A stretch of DNA of 64,000 bases, from contig CM074193.1 in assembly GCA_037179385.1 (NCBI GenBank), positions 44,173,082 through 44,237,081 of the forward strand, written 5' to 3'. Position numbers and translations under genes: made by a program. This document shows, one piece after another, positions 10,945 to 24,600 of the stretch (position 1 is its first letter; every line of letters begins with the position of its first letter). A model generated the notes under the pieces. That model had not been told where the DNA came from. It saw only the letters and a list, made by a program, of their open reading frames with translations, and ran no database searches. The DNA is from Holothuria scabra (Eukaryota; Echinodermata; Holothuroidea; Aspidochirotida; Holothuriidae).

Positions 10945-11766
10945 TGCAGTTTCTTCCACAACTTTTTCAACTTTTTTGACGACTCGAAACCTTTGCAAAG
11001 GTCCAAAAATAAAAAAAAAAAAAAACTTAGGGCCATAAGTTAGGCTGGGCTAGCAACTTCTGAATGTTTACTGCACATAACATGAACGTTCAGTCAGTAT
11101 TGCAAAGCAGCAATCGTTCACGAAGTATACCTGTAGGCTAGGCCACAGTACAGTATCCATGGCGAAAGTAGCTGCGGCGCCCCCTATGCAGACAGCTGCA
11201 GGACCAACTCTGATAAATTCAATTTTGACACTTGCCCAATCTACCCATTTGTTTCATTTCTAATTGCCCTCCAAAAATAGTGTGGCTTGAAGCCATAACA
11301 AAACTAGGCCTAGGGCCTAGCCACCTAAGGTTACAGTACAAAATGTAATGTTACAATGATAGGCTATGATCAAATCTAGACATTTTATTTTTCACCTGTC
11401 ATTTATTGTATAATTTGCCGCCTGTTTACATAGATGTACATGTACGTTTGCAGCACATCACCGGGGCCTGCTGCTACATGCCCAGTGTAACATACACACT
11501 CTGCCTTCAGCTGGCTGCTTTGTGTGTTTCGTTAAAAGCGCTCAGAGAATGGGTGTACTTCAATTGGCAATAACATGACACCCTCCCTCAATAATTACGT
11601 GAGAAGCGGGGAATCCTCAAATTTTTAAAGAAGCCCCTTCATTCATAAAGCCAAGTAGCCAATCAGTGAGCACAATTCTTGGTAACAGAAGTTCGTTCGA
11701 TGTACAGCATTCACAAAGCAGCAGTGTAAAGATTTCCAGCCGACTGTTACCGTGTACAACTGCTGC
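10945..11766. other. Non-coding stretch
   Basis: No gene, RNA or element boundary was recognised. A poly(A) run lies near 11010-11025. Confidence 0.35.
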
Positions 11767-14440
11767 CAGGGATGATTTTTAAGCAATTGAAATTGGTTGT
11801 CCAAAGGACAACCAGCTGCAAGAATTTGGTTGTCCTCCCAAAAATTTAGTCGTCCTCCACAAAAGACATGTGAAAACAAGAAAGTTGTGCAATGTGCATT
11901 TTGTGGTTTCAAGACAATTCTTTTATTTTTATTGCACTGGCTGCTATTTGCATTGCATTATATCTAGCGTGCACTTTATTGAAAATACACATGAAAGGGG
12001 AAAACCATAACAGACAGAAACACGAAGACAAACACCTACTGTATACACAGTGAGAACACCCGCATACAATACACTTAAATGGGCCTAGTCAATGCAGAGC
12101 CCCTGCAACTTTCTGTTCAATACACCATTTTCAAGAATCTGGACTGAGTGATAGTAATACCTGAAGTAACAGTTGGGGAATCTCTGAGACGATGGAAGTC
12201 TGGCCTCCCTGATCATTGCTGCTTCCCCCGCCCCCCACCCCACATTTTATTCATCACTTACCCAAGGACGGACAAAAGACATTTCTTCTCCTAATATCTT
12301 CCCAGCGTTGGGTAGACACAATAATAATGTGATCTTTAGACACCTTATTCGTACATTAGGACATGCAGTTGAACTGTCAAAATATGGTGCATTAATACTA
12401 AACTTGAACGGTAGAAACTCATTCTTTTTGAATCAAAATCTGACAATCGAAAGCATGAAGTGTCTATTGAACAAAATGCCTTTTTAAAAGCTTGTTTGTT
12501 TCAGCTTTAATAGTGTCTGACCGATTATGCTATAATCGGTAATACAGTACCCTTTTACTGATTATTTAATTAAACAATCGGCCAGATGCCGATTTTTAGA
12601 AAGAGGGAAGTCACCGTGACATTTTTGTCTCTAAAGCCCCTTGCATCTTGTATATCGTATTACCGTAACCAGTTCAGGGTGGAAAATATTGGGAATCGTT
12701 ACGAACGGAATATTTTTTTTGTATAGGCGTAATATTTTCACTTCAAAAGTAGAGATACAAATCAAGCGTTAATGCAGTTGAATTGTTTGCGGCCTATGTC
12801 ACATGCCCTTTGATAATTTAACTCTAAGGCCAACATCGTGCTTTGTTTAGTTTTTATCCCCCAATCATGTCGGAACATTTGCTGTTGCGTTAATAGCTAC
12901 TCTCCCGCTTTAATGAACCCCGTGTAGAGCAATCATGATAATCTAGCAATTCTGGGCAGCAAAACAAATGCACCCGATTAACGTATCTTATGGTTCCTTC
13001 CGGATATAAATATCCCCGTATATTGTTAGCAGTTTTTGTCCAAAATTTACGTCTAGTTTAAAAAGAATGTGCAACTGAAAATGCACGTAAGCCCGATCCC
13101 CGAAAAATCCACGTATGCAGAGATTTAAGATGCCGTTTCTAGGTGAATTTAGCACGGGGCTCGCACGGCTTCGCTAGCCGACTATATAAGCATGACAAGC
13201 GCGATCGTCGTAACACAAACTCAACGGGAAAACTTGTCTCCAGACCGAGTATTTTCACACACTAAATCACATAGGCGAAGGCGCGAATTGTGATTGGCTA
13301 GCTACAATCAACGCAATTGAACCAATCACGATGCAAGGGCCAATTTAAATTTTGCAATGGATCCTATGCATATGATGTCACCAAGCAAATCATGATACCT
13401 TGTTTGGCGGTAAAAAGGGACACGCACGTAAGTCTAGTGTATGCGTGGGCCAAAAAGTTTGCTGCATGAGACCACCTGCATCACTGTTTTCGTTTGCAAT
13501 GACGTCGTATGACAACATTGCACAAGTCCTTCTGTGAATAATATTATAGAAGGAATGCTGGGGATGGCTTAATTTATGCAAGATAAAAACCACCGAACTT
13601 CACAAGATTCTACATGCTAAGTGTACAAAACGTGCGCAGATACGTATACAAAGCTTGGGGATTTGAAAAAACGGCAAAACACTGCAGCTAGATGGTCTGT
13701 TCTATGTGTTTTGTGCAGAACCGTTTGTACAGCAACTTACGCGGCGCTTTCTACCAGACAGCAAGGAATACACCTTGAATGCAATTCTAATTTAAGGTAA
13801 TACTACCGGGTTATAGCGGAAAATATCAAACGGCAGGGGTAACATGTATACGTTTGTGATTATCAGTGCATCCCGTTTAGGCGGGAAGTTAAAGGACTGA
13901 GATTTTACAGGAATTTTAACTCAACTAAGAGAAACTTTCAAGTTGCAAATAATCGGTGGTAATGATCGGTTGAATGGCGATATTTTACGGCTGCCAATTA
14001 TTTACCGATAACGGAATAATTGGCCCGATGCTGATTACATAACAACAAAGACAGGCGAACAGTCCTTTCCAAGAACTTTTCGCGCCAGCACGTTGAACAG
14101 AAACCCGGAGAATGTGTATGAGCAGGTTCTGTAAAGTTCAGCTGAAACAATGATCGTACACGAGGCTGCTTGTTTGGCGTTGTGCGTACCGTGGTATCCA
14201 CAGTTGTTTTGTTCTGGTGTGCTTTTCGTGAAGGTACAGATGTGTTTTGATATGCGAGTTCATGAAATGTTGCGATTTTTTGGTTGCATGGGAGTGTTTG
14301 TTGTACGCTTTGTTTCTCAATATACATTACCAAAGGTAAAAATTAGTCGTCCAAAGGACAACCTTAGGTGGTTACTTTGGTCGTCCTGCAGAAATTTTGG
14401 TCGTCTCGGACGACCGGACAACCGCTAAAATTCATCCCTG
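11767..14440. mobile_element. 2.7 kb element with GGTTGTCC subterminal repeats
   Basis: The left end is CAGGGATGATTTTTAAGC and the right end, inverted, is CAGGGATGAATTTTAGCGG. Inside each end are clusters of GGTTGTCC/GTCGTCC and their complements (11790-11860 and 14345-14422). CAGGG ends with clustered subterminal motifs suggest hAT. A second inverted pair of ATAATCGGT/CCGATTAT words (12516-12600 and 13950-14040) suggests an element nested inside. No intact transposase frame was seen. The flanking 8-mers do not match well, so the target duplication has decayed. Confidence 0.55.
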
Positions 14441-14675
14441 GCTGCTTTGTACGCAGTTGGTTTTGATAAACAGTGATCGGAACTTTTTTGCAACTTTTTT
14501 CAATTCAAGACTTACAAACACTCATATGTGATAGAAAGACAGGAATAATAGGGTTAGAAAGCTGAACTTGTTATCTCTTGAAGTTATGCAGAGTTTGTTG
14601 TATACTACTGTACTGTACCTCATTAAGTCTAGTGCAAGTGCAATTCGGTTACGGAAAGTCCTCTCCCAAAATTTG

Positions 14676-14880
14676 ATTTTAGTGTCATTTAGCTTAGCAA
14701 AGACTGCATGTACAGTACAGTACAGTACAGTATGCCAGGGAGGACTACCAAGAAAGGTATGCTGCACCCCAGATTGGATTTTAGTATCATTCAGCAAAGA
14801 ATGCATGTACTGTAGAGTACAGTACAGTATGCCACTAAGGGTTACCAAGAAAGGTCTGCACTGCACAGTACAGTTGACAA
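14676..14880. repeat. Two-unit tandem duplication rich in GTACA
   Basis: A unit of about 102 bp is repeated. Landmarks are ATTTTAGTGTCATT at 14676 and ATTTTAGTATCATT at 14778, and ACTACCAAGAAAGGT and GTTACCAAGAAAGGT further on. Each unit contains a run of GTACA/CAGTA repeats. Confidence 0.65.
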
Positions 14881-16953
14881 GTCATTGGTGTTCTGTTTCT
14901 TTACAAAAGGAAGGTCAAACTCAAAGTGGTCTATGAGAATCTTGATTTCATCCATCTTGTCAATTTATGTCAACTGATCAGAGAAAAGTGAATGAATTTC
15001 AGTTCTTAAACAAAATGAATAACTTGAACTTCAGCGTGTCAGTTACTTCCTACAGTATTCCTTCCTGTTACGTACAGTAAGCCATGTCAATTTAATTAAC
15101 ATATGTGCACATGATGAAAAACTTTCTTCATTATTTTTGATTGGTACAGACTGTATGCCTGTACAATGTACCACTTGCTCACAACTTTACTCCCCCTTAG
15201 AAACATTTTCTCATTTTTGGAAGGTTTAAGGTTTCCCATTTACTTACTAGAATTTTACACATTTAACCCTCAGGAAAATGTAACAACTTTGGAACTCATG
15301 GGTTTCTTCCACTATTGGAAGGGAAAATGACCTACTGTAAATATTAAGCAAGATTAACACATTCAACGAGACAGTGGTTAACAAATATCACATATGAATG
15401 AGGGCATTCTTTTCGCAAGAGTTTATGGAACTGTATCTGTATTACAATAAGTTACTGGAAGAACAAAATGGCTGTACTATTGTCTTACTCTGTTGTGCAG
15501 TTCCATATTGAGTTAGCTGGTAATTAGTTAGCCTGGGTTTAACATCACACCGTACGTGCTATACAATGTACTTTAAGCTACAGTTCTGTACTGTAGATAA
15601 AAAAGGGCACCATTCTGAACATAGCATACTGTATCACATAATGTATAGACTTCATACTTATTGTGCATGACTGCACACAACGAAGTGCTCCCAAGTTCAT
15701 ATACAGAACAACATATTTGAAATGCAACCTGTCCACTTTGAAAGTCATAAAAATGACATATTACAATCTGGGTCATAATTAATCAACTTTTTTGTCTTCT
15801 CTGATTTTTTTGTTTTTTTGGTGTCTGAAAGTAAAGTTATAACCAGGGCAATGTACTACTGACTTTCATACTGTTCAGTAGAGTGGTGTCATTATTCTTT
15901 ATCAGTACAAGGTTCATTCCTCTGGTACAGCATGGCTATGCACAGGTAGGTTACATATATTGTGTGCATGTGGTAAAGTGCATACATACCTACTGCAGCA
16001 GCTTATCTTTGGAAAAGCTTGTTGTAAAGTTGGTTGCATTCCAAAGATTAATCAGTCTGTTAAACAGGTTAGTGTTTACTTAGGGGATTTCCAATCTCTA
16101 TCTTCTAAAAGGTAGCATTTAGTGCAATCTTATTGCATTCATGCTGCTGTAGTTTGGGTAGTGCAAGACTGACATACTGTACTTACTAGATACAGAGTGG
16201 CTGGAGAAAGTCTGTGAAGTTCATTAAAGAAGGGGTGAAAGTCTTAAAAATCAACTGAGGCAATTGCACTTGAAGGAGCATTCATGTGATTGGTTTCACT
16301 ACTCTGATGGTCCGGTGACTGGAATCACATGTGTTAAATACTGTATACTGCATCTAGGTAAGAGCTAGCTATTGAAGGTTTAAAATAAAGGTGTGTTCTC
16401 ATCACAGCCAAAATCTGCTGTGAATTGTGCACAGTACTTAACAAAAAATGAATCTTTAAGGTAAAGAGCAGTTGCCCCTAACTTATTTTAAAGTTAATTT
16501 AAAATTCCATTGCTCAGGATGCACCTGCCGTATGGTATCAATGCTGTAGCTTATATTATGTCACAGTTTAGTTGAATAAATTTGGTGGAAAATTAAAAAT
16601 AAAAAAATGGACCAACAATGTGAATTCATGATGTTATGCCTGTTGCTTCAAGTCAGTTCTACTGTTTTTAATGTAGAAAATTTACTCTCAATTTGTGTAT
16701 GCTTATTGTTAATATCTTGAAAAATGACCATGTGAAATCAACAAAAAGTTCACCAGAATAAATGCTTTTGGAATATGTCCTTCTGTAACAGAAATAAATT
16801 TGGCTTTTGGCTATTCTTTTAAAAGGTCGAAATGAGTGGGTCAAAATTTAAGTCAGTAATGCATAGAGTAAAAAAGGGAGTGGGTGTATAAAATGTTCTG
16901 TGTTTTATAGTACTGTACATGTGGACTTTTGGGTCAGGTCCAACAATCCAATT

Positions 16954-17163
16954 AAATTTGGCTCTATGACAAAATAATGAGCTATTGTGCAGTACCTGAG
17001 TGAACAATGCATGCATCACAGTGGACTCTCAGGTTGATCAATCTGAAAAAGGTCTGTTAAATTTGGCTCTTTGACAAAATCTTGCTCATACTGTACAAAG
17101 GCAGTATGGTATTTTACAGCACCTGAGTGAACAATCCCTTCTTCATTAGAGTAAAATCTCCAG
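16954..17163. repeat. Tandem duplication, about 105 bp unit
   Basis: AAATTTGGCTCTATGACAAA at 16954 recurs as AAATTTGGCTCTTTGACAAA at 17059. The word CACCTGAGTGAACAAT or CTGAGTGAACAAT follows in both units at similar distance. The copies have diverged by scattered substitutions. Confidence 0.6.
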
Positions 17164-18334
17164 CAACTCGGTGTTTTGATCAGTCAGAGAAAGTTGTGTT
17201 GTACTTTAATGGAAACACATCCCCTAGAGCTACAGATTATAAATCCCTCTTCATTTGAAGACCTGGACTTTTGTAATTTCTTGTAAAGGGGGCAAACTTC
17301 TTCATGCCATCCTTATCAGTGTCAACCGAAAGTCATTCTCGTACAATAAAACATCAGGTTATAACATGTCTCCGTTTTCCAGCAAAACTGCCTTAAGTGA
17401 GACATTACTGTCACGTCGGAGATGTTGTTCCTTAATTTAAGAATGCTTTCAAAGTAAATATCCCTTTAGCATGTTGCCTCCGTATGTTTCATTAACCTGA
17501 AAATGACTTGCTTGGCAGCTGTAAGTGGCAAGTCATATTAAAGGAAAGAAGTGGGGCAGAGGCTGTATTAGGGGCCAAAAATACAGACTTTTCTCTTCAG
17601 CTTACTGTATGTATGTATGTAGAAGAATGTAATCCCTGAAGCTTCAAGGTAAAAGCAGTGTTTTAGGGTATTTTGACCTTTTATTATTGTGAACTGTTAC
17701 CCATGCATCAGATCTAGAGTATTATTTCGAACAGAAAGACTCTGGGCTTGTATACTTGACTTTGTAAGTTTGCCCTTGCTAAAGTCAAGTTTATGTACTG
17801 CATTTCATTCTAATTTAATGTGGGGTGCAATACTGCAATTGTGTGTTTTCGAGTACAGAGTTGCAATATTGGGATTCAAAAAATGGACATATGGCAATAA
17901 TTTTTGGATCACCTTTACAGTAAATAAAAACATGATTTAAATAAATTTGCATGAAGTACTCTCAGTTGTATGTTCATTTTGCACTTTCATTACCCAAGCT
18001 TTGAAGTTTTAGGTGTGCAGACCCCTAGCTTGGGTGAAAAAGGGGCAGGGGCCAACACAGCTTGGGGACACAATGTGTGCACGTGAAGTCTGCTAAAGGG
18101 CCCATGAAGGGCGTCCAGGGTGCAAAGTCAGCAGAAGCTTCTGGGTTTTAGCTACAGTACCTCTGAAATCATAATTTGGCATTCGTTTGTTCTTTCAACA
18201 CCAAGGACTGAAAAGAGTCTGAGGGCTGGTTACAAAAGGGGCAGGGTGGAAAAAGAAAATCAAAAGAGGGGGCACGGTGGGAGAAAAAAGGGGTGGGGTG
18301 GGCCGCCCCTGTGAAACAATGAAACTAGGGGCCT

Positions 18335-18437
18335 GCAGTGTGTGAGTGCAATTTCATGCCATCACTCACCACCTCAAATCAATGTGATAAGTGTGATCTT
18401 TTCACACCTACAGTACAGTAGATAAAGATTTGGAGCT
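18335..18437 (-). repeat. Dispersed repeat, about 100 bp
   Basis: Its reverse complement runs GAGCTCCAAATCTTTATC, then GTAGGTGTG, then GATTTGAGGTG. The + strand sequence at 31147-31235 has the same order, and a weaker relative lies near 25492-25553. The class is unknown. Confidence 0.5.
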
Positions 18438-19643
18438 CACCCTTCTGGAAATTCAAGTTAGGATCTCTAGAGCCAGGAAAATTAAGTACAAAACTGGAAC
18501 GTTTGTACCTATTCCTGCTTCATATTGGGGAAAATTCCAGCTCAGTTACTGCCTCAATCCTGCTCTGGATTTGTGCTAAAATCCAGATTTGATTCTGCAG
18601 CTTCAATCCTGACTCAAACACTGTTAGTACAGTACATAATTGGAAAATTTCCAGACCTATCCGCAGGAAATATTCCTGCTTTATAGTGGGAAAATTCCAG
18701 CCTGTGCGCTGCAGATGCGTTTTTAACAGCACACCGACTTATAATTTTTTACAACTTTTGGTTCTTCACCACATTTGTACATACTGTAACTAGCAAAAAA
18801 ATGATCTGTGTCCATGGTTTAACATCATGATTGGTTAGAGGGTAATAGAGGCTAAATAGTCCTGCTTCTGTGTAGATTTTTACGTGACAAATATTGATAC
18901 ACCGAGATGCCAATCCTTCCTGATTCTTAGGGAGGTTCCTACCTCATGGAGCAGACTTGGTTTGTTCAGTCCCCCTTTAAGGGCTTCACAAACCACTGTC
19001 TGGCAATGCAAAGAGGCCTGCGTCCAATTTTGGGCGCAAACTTCATTAATACCATAATATGACATATTCATATCCTGCCTCATTTTTTATACAAGTGTTT
19101 TCAGGGAGTGTGTGTATTCTTGTTCTGGTAAACTGAAGGCCGGCAGACTAGATTGAAGTTTCGGGTGTGCGCCAGTTTTCACCACAGTAAAATGCCTTTG
19201 ACAAAAATGACAAACACCAAAACTCTATCCCACAATCCTTTGTAATTGCTATTTGGAAATAGGTCTATGTCTGACATGGGTGCATGGTTCTAGGATAAAA
19301 CCATGTCTGATATATTGATGAAATAACCCATGTGAGAACAATGGCAGGGAAAAAAAACTCAAAGAGCATGTCAATGCAATAAGAAGTGATATCGGCTGTA
19401 CCCAAGTCAAATTTTTAGCAGCAGTTTTACTATTGTCATTTATTTCACTAGACCATGTCAGATATGGGATTAAATCTCAAACAATAGCTGACTTAGTTTG
19501 GACTTGGGTAAACCCAAGAAAATACTGTACAAGCCAAGCCACTGCTATATTAAATACCCATGTCACAGCTGTATATGTCAGACATGGGCAATTCTTGGTT
19601 TGACATGGCGTGACAAGGAAATGGGTGCCACTGACATGATCTA

Positions 19644-19670
19644 ATTCTTGGGCATGTTTTGCCCAAGAAT
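19644..19670. repeat. Perfect 11 bp hairpin
   Basis: ATTCTTGGGCA, the loop TGTTT and the exact reverse complement of the arm. The surrounding 19.2-19.75 kb has several ATGTCAGACATGGG/CATGTC words in both orientations, so it may be the centre of an old palindromic element. Confidence 0.6.
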
Positions 19671-21076
19671 ACCCAACAAATGCCTTGGGTGAACTCAAGG
19701 AATTGAGACAACTTTTTGTAAGCACTGGTGTTTCATGCCATACTGGCATTGCATTTTGACATTGCTTTCACAGTAGGTAATTTCCTTGTTAAAAAAAGGT
19801 TTGGAATGAATTTTCCTTTTAGTTGAATTCTGGCTTGTAGCTAAGGGAGGGGAGGTGGGACGTCCTAGAGACTTTTAAGTTGATTTAATAACCCCCACCC
19901 CCAGTCCTCGATCCCTTGGAAAAGTTTTGATCTCTTTTGGTACCTTGCCTGGCTTTGGAACTGGTTGAAACATACAAACACCCTCAAACTCAATTACATT
20001 TATTAATTCTTGGAAGACATATAAATACTGGGCATACAGTAGTATAACTTGCATATAAGCTAGTTCCATAATTTGTTGGCATATGTGATTGTTGGGCACA
20101 TCATGGGAATGGATACACAAACCAGGCTCATCACATAGTATAGGGTTTCCTTGTTTTTGTGCAGTATATGCACACAACACTGTTATACATAAATTAGCCT
20201 GCGGAACAGACTCTGTAGTAGCTGAAAGATGGCGCTCTCTCAAAATCATAATACACCTCTCTAAACAGTATAATATACAGAGTCTGCAAACCTTCACCCA
20301 GTTTCCATTTACAGGAATCCCGCATTTTGAGGGATGAATTAGTAAACATGAGATGGTCACATGGTGCACGAAACAAGTATGAATAGTGTATTTTGGTACA
20401 TAAAACTGATACAAAGAACGGCGAACAACCTAATTAGATTTTGTAGGTGGAAAATGTGTACCAGGCCATACATTCGATGCATAAATATTACCTATTACAC
20501 GAGATATAATTTGAGGATTTTAATTTTTGTCGTGACGTCATATTTAGTGGTTGTAAATGAGATTTGCTAGAAAGTTGGCAGGCTATTGTATGCCATAGGT
20601 ATGCCATGTAACTTAGTTGGAAACGTGGGCTGTTAAACAGTGAAGCCGTTGAAACTAAAACTCATAGTATTATTATTTATAGTAGCGAAAGTAAGATTTT
20701 TGACATTTGAATGTAGTAGTTGAAACGCAACCACAATAGCCTGCTATAGGCTACAACTACTACAAAACTACTGAAATTTTGGAACATGTGTTTTTAGTTG
20801 CAGGATGGTTTGTTTCAATGACTTGAATAGTGTGTGCATGTGCATAGCCACCAAGGTTAATACAGAACTTGCTTATTTTACAGTATTGTATCTCACAGTA
20901 TACACAGTACAGTAAATTCAGGATTATCTGCTGTATGGTTCAGTATTAATAATAAGGAACAAATACATGTTGTACGAACAGCATGAGTACCTTGACCTTG
21001 AAATGCTCTAAAACATCAATGAATCATACTGGCTAGCTGTGCCTTAAGTTATTCTAGATTTTTCTTTTCTTTTCAG

Positions 21077-21238
21077 AATTTTTGTGCCTGTATCACTACA
21101 AACTAAAAGATGTCAGGTGTCCTGTCAACATTACCCAAGGAGTATGGCTACGTTCTCCTTGTAGGAAGTGGATCAGTTTTTGTGATGGGCTGGCTCGGTC
21201 ATAATGTTGGCAAGGCTAGGAAGAAGTTTGATGTTCCA
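21077..21238 (+). CDS. MGST3: MGST3 coding exon 1 (coding from 21110)
   Basis: The acceptor TTTTCTTTTCAG ends at 21076, so a non-coding first exon lies upstream. Coding bases 21110-21238 give 43 codons, MSGVLSTLPKEYGYVLLVGS onward to KKFDVP, ending in phase 0 before the donor GTAAGC. An in-frame stop at 21104-21106 shows translation cannot start earlier. The first membrane helix lies here. Confidence 0.93.
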
Positions 21239-21585
21239 GTAAGCTTTGTTTTTTATGCCTGCTAGATGGGTTAGGGTTTAGGTGGGGATGAGGAGCAGAA
21301 ACTGTTTATTTCTATGACACCGTAAAGTATGACCAAAGAGGGGGAATTTCCCCCTCAAATTTTACCCTTTCTTCTCACTTGCCTCCTCCCCACCCCCAAG
21401 TAAGGTCAGTTAGTTGGTGTAACCAAAAAAAATAAATACCATACCTCTCCAGACTGAATCCACCCAAGTTTTTAAGCCACTTGTCCAAATTTTTTGCACT
21501 TTTTGAAGGTGTTTTCTTCTGTTTAATTATGTTGCAAAGTATCAAGGTATGGTCTCTTAGAAGCAAACCTTTCTCCCCCCCCCCC

Positions 21586-21616
<31 letters not shown>

Positions 21617-24600
21617 TAAAGGAAAAGTGGTGTATATTTCTTAAGTCCACAGGGCAGTAAAATAACATACTTTTCTTCACTTCTCATTTCCCTAACCTTT
21701 CTCCATCATTTAAACTGCTGCCTGTGCTTAGTCTGTTTACAGTTCATGTGACATTCATGAGGTGTTATCTGGGCTTCTAAGTGAGACAGTGTGAGGTTTT
21801 ATTTCTCACATGACACACTATATCTTCCCTTACTGTACAGTAGCTCAAATAAATGGTTTTAGAAAATCAAAGGAAAACTAATTACAGCTATGTGAAAGAG
21901 GTTTTAATTTAAATCTCAAGTACTGTGCTATATAAACAACCTACATTTTACCCCCTTGAGATACTCTCTAATGGTGTGCATCATAACACTGTCTCCATGA
22001 AGTGCACTTATGTACAAGGGTGTGCAATTGAGGCTTCTAAATATTAATGTATTCCCATTAGTCTCTGTGGATTTCTGGGTTTTGTTGCGTATTTTGTTTA
22101 TATTGAAAGGCTACAGTAGCAGTGAAACTTAATCAGAACAAGGCATTTAACCTAAGGCTTGGTGAGTTTAAAGGTAGCAGACCCCTGATTACTTGGTGAA
22201 ATCAGTACTCTTAAAAATTTGTCTAATTTTCCTGATATCTTTCAATATGTTTTTCAAAGTATCTGTTACAAACAAAGGGAAAAGGAATTGGTTATTGACC
22301 TAGGTATTCAATTTGCCAAAAAAGTCTTAAAAACACTGCCACATACAGAAAATTTGTTGAAATTTTCTTCATTTCTTTTTTGTCACAGTACCCAACAATG
22401 TACAGTGATGATAAACCTTTGTTCAACTGTCACCAAAGGGCACATCAGAATGCGTAAGTTTTAAACTTTTTCTAAAACTGCTGAGATACTGTACATTTTT
22501 ATCGTAGATGTCATTAAGGAGCCATGCAGGCATAGAAGTGTTGGTTAACCAGTAAGTTGATCTTGGCAATTTCAAAGTATTTGAAAAAATAAAGCCTTAA
22601 AATCCCTTGAGAGTTAACCTTACATTTTAAGCAAGGTTTTTTTCCTCTGAACCTCGCTGTAAATTTGGCCAAGGGCAACATCAATTTAGAATTGAGGTTT
22701 AGCAGTATATGTAGATTTCTCACTTTTTGGGGTTTCTGGCAGAATCCCTGAGGCATGTGAAAAAGACATTTGGCCTTGCATGCATGGATCATGCTGAGGC
22801 ACCATGCTGAAGTTACAAGTACCTCAGGTACAGTAGGGTACAGCTGCCTCAGCCATGCTTTGTTGCTGCGGTGCTGTTGGGGCAGCATCAGTTTGGACTT
22901 GCAGTTTGACAGTCATAAATCTCCCTCTTTTTTGAGCTATTTGCAGAATCCATGGGGCAGGGGTGTCTGTAAAATAAAAGTATGGGGGAGTTGTCCATGG
23001 TTGGGGGTGTTTGTAAAATACAAGTGCAGCCACCATACTGAGGCACCAGTTGAGGTTACCACAGAAAGGCGACAGGAGCAGGAGGGCAGTGGTCTACATT
23101 AACTGTAATGTGTATGTTTGAAGCTGCAACTGTGCTTTTAAAAAAATAATAACAAGGGGGGTGGGGGATGTCTTTGGGAAGGCAATTATTTCAGCATTGC
23201 AAAAGCAGAATTTACTGGTCTGCAATTGTAATGTGTATGGAAGACAAACATGATCACAGCTTGACTGAGAGAGCTGCTAATTTGACATGGTACCTTATGC
23301 AGATTCATGTACTTTATGATGGGAGATACTGTACTTAACAACTTAGTGCTGTAAGGTACTTGTACCATTGTGCATGGGTTCAGGGTTAGAATTAATTGAA
23401 GACCAGGAAGGGCATCCTGGCATTTGTATTTTTGACAATGGCCTTGTTGCTTTATAAAATTTAATGACAGTCAAGGTCAAATGGCCTCTATGCCCTACCT
23501 GTGAGATAACACGGTAGTCAGTACAAACCCACTTATTTGGCCTTGATGCCCTCTCAGTTCTCATGGCATGCCCTTTAAACTGAAATGGCCTTGCCCGGCT
23601 GGAACCTTATTTCCAGCCCTCTGGGTTGGTCAGTTAATAGGTGTTGTACACTGTGTATGTGTCAAATGTTTTGTAGACTGACTCAAGGTACTAAAGGCCT
23701 CAAGAAACGCTCATAATATGCAGTAGCAGCAGTGCTGAATTTACTAATATGCACGTACATATAAAAGTTTGTAGTAAACAGACACAATTTACATAAAATT
23801 GATTAAATATTTACCACTGGGCTCAATAATTTAAAATTCAATCTTTATCACAGACAAAAATGCACATATGGATGGGAAATAAATATAATATTTCAAACTT
23901 ATGCATGTCCTGTTTCGTTACTTTTAACAACTTTGTAAGATAAAATGTGATGTTGATAGCACTTCAGGGATTACTGTATGTGGGAGGAATTCTTACATTA
24001 ATCTGCTTTGAAAATGTCATCATCACACCTCAACGGCTAAGTACAGGACAGTATTAATTCTCTAGAAATTGTAGGAGTAATTTATCACTAGCTAGGATGA
24101 AAGCTTGCATGCTGAACATTGCCTTTTACTTAAAATACTGTGAGGAGCATGATGAGGAATGAGATCTCTCTAAAATGGTCAAGTTTGAGGAGACTTATTT
24201 TATGTACTGTTTATGTGCAAGTTATTGAAATAATTGCAACAGGTTTTTCTCATCTTGACACTGAAATCCAAATACTGTAGCTTTAATAGAATGGTTTTCT
24301 TGATTCATTCTAATTTTAAGAGAGGTCATAAAATCTCTTTGGGAGGTTTACAGGGAAGGTCACTGCAAAGATACAGCACACCATGGGTATCTTTTTCTTT
24401 TGATTGTTAGTTCAAAGTTCTCTGGCTTTGTTTATTTTCTTGTAACAGTAATTTTTGCTTCCCATGCATAACGGTATGGCTTCGAACACATTAACTGTGG
24501 GAAGTGCTGTTCAGCTTTTTGCCATGTACTGTAGTATCAGACATCCAACATTGAAACAGAATAACAGTAAAGAGACACCTTTCTTTAGAGATAATTAGAG

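Larger units (their letters stand above)
14881..21076. other. Upstream flank of MGST3, no gene recognised
   Basis: This should hold the MGST3 promoter and 5' non-coding exon, because an acceptor-like TTTTCTTTTCAG lies just before the coding start exon. I could not place the transcription start. A perfect CRE, TGACGTCA, lies near 20532. A fragment of the family A MITE starts at about 16459 (GTAAAGAGCAGTTG). A 179-codon - strand frame at 19875-20414 lacks any recognisable domain. Confidence 0.3.

Noticed and set aside
14150..14428. Open frame near the right end of the 2.7 kb element
   Set aside because: No transposase motif, and it ends in the GGTTGTCC subterminal cluster, so it is not read as a gene.
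18046..18311. Possible CAGGGGC...GCCCCTG element
   Set aside because: The ends agree over only about seven bases and the flanks give no duplication.
19875..20414. 179-codon - strand open frame, the longest in the window
   Set aside because: It has no recognisable domain, no splice-bounded structure and an amino-acid composition (Cys, His, Ile rich) typical of translated AT-rich non-coding DNA. One frame of this length is expected by chance in 64 kb.
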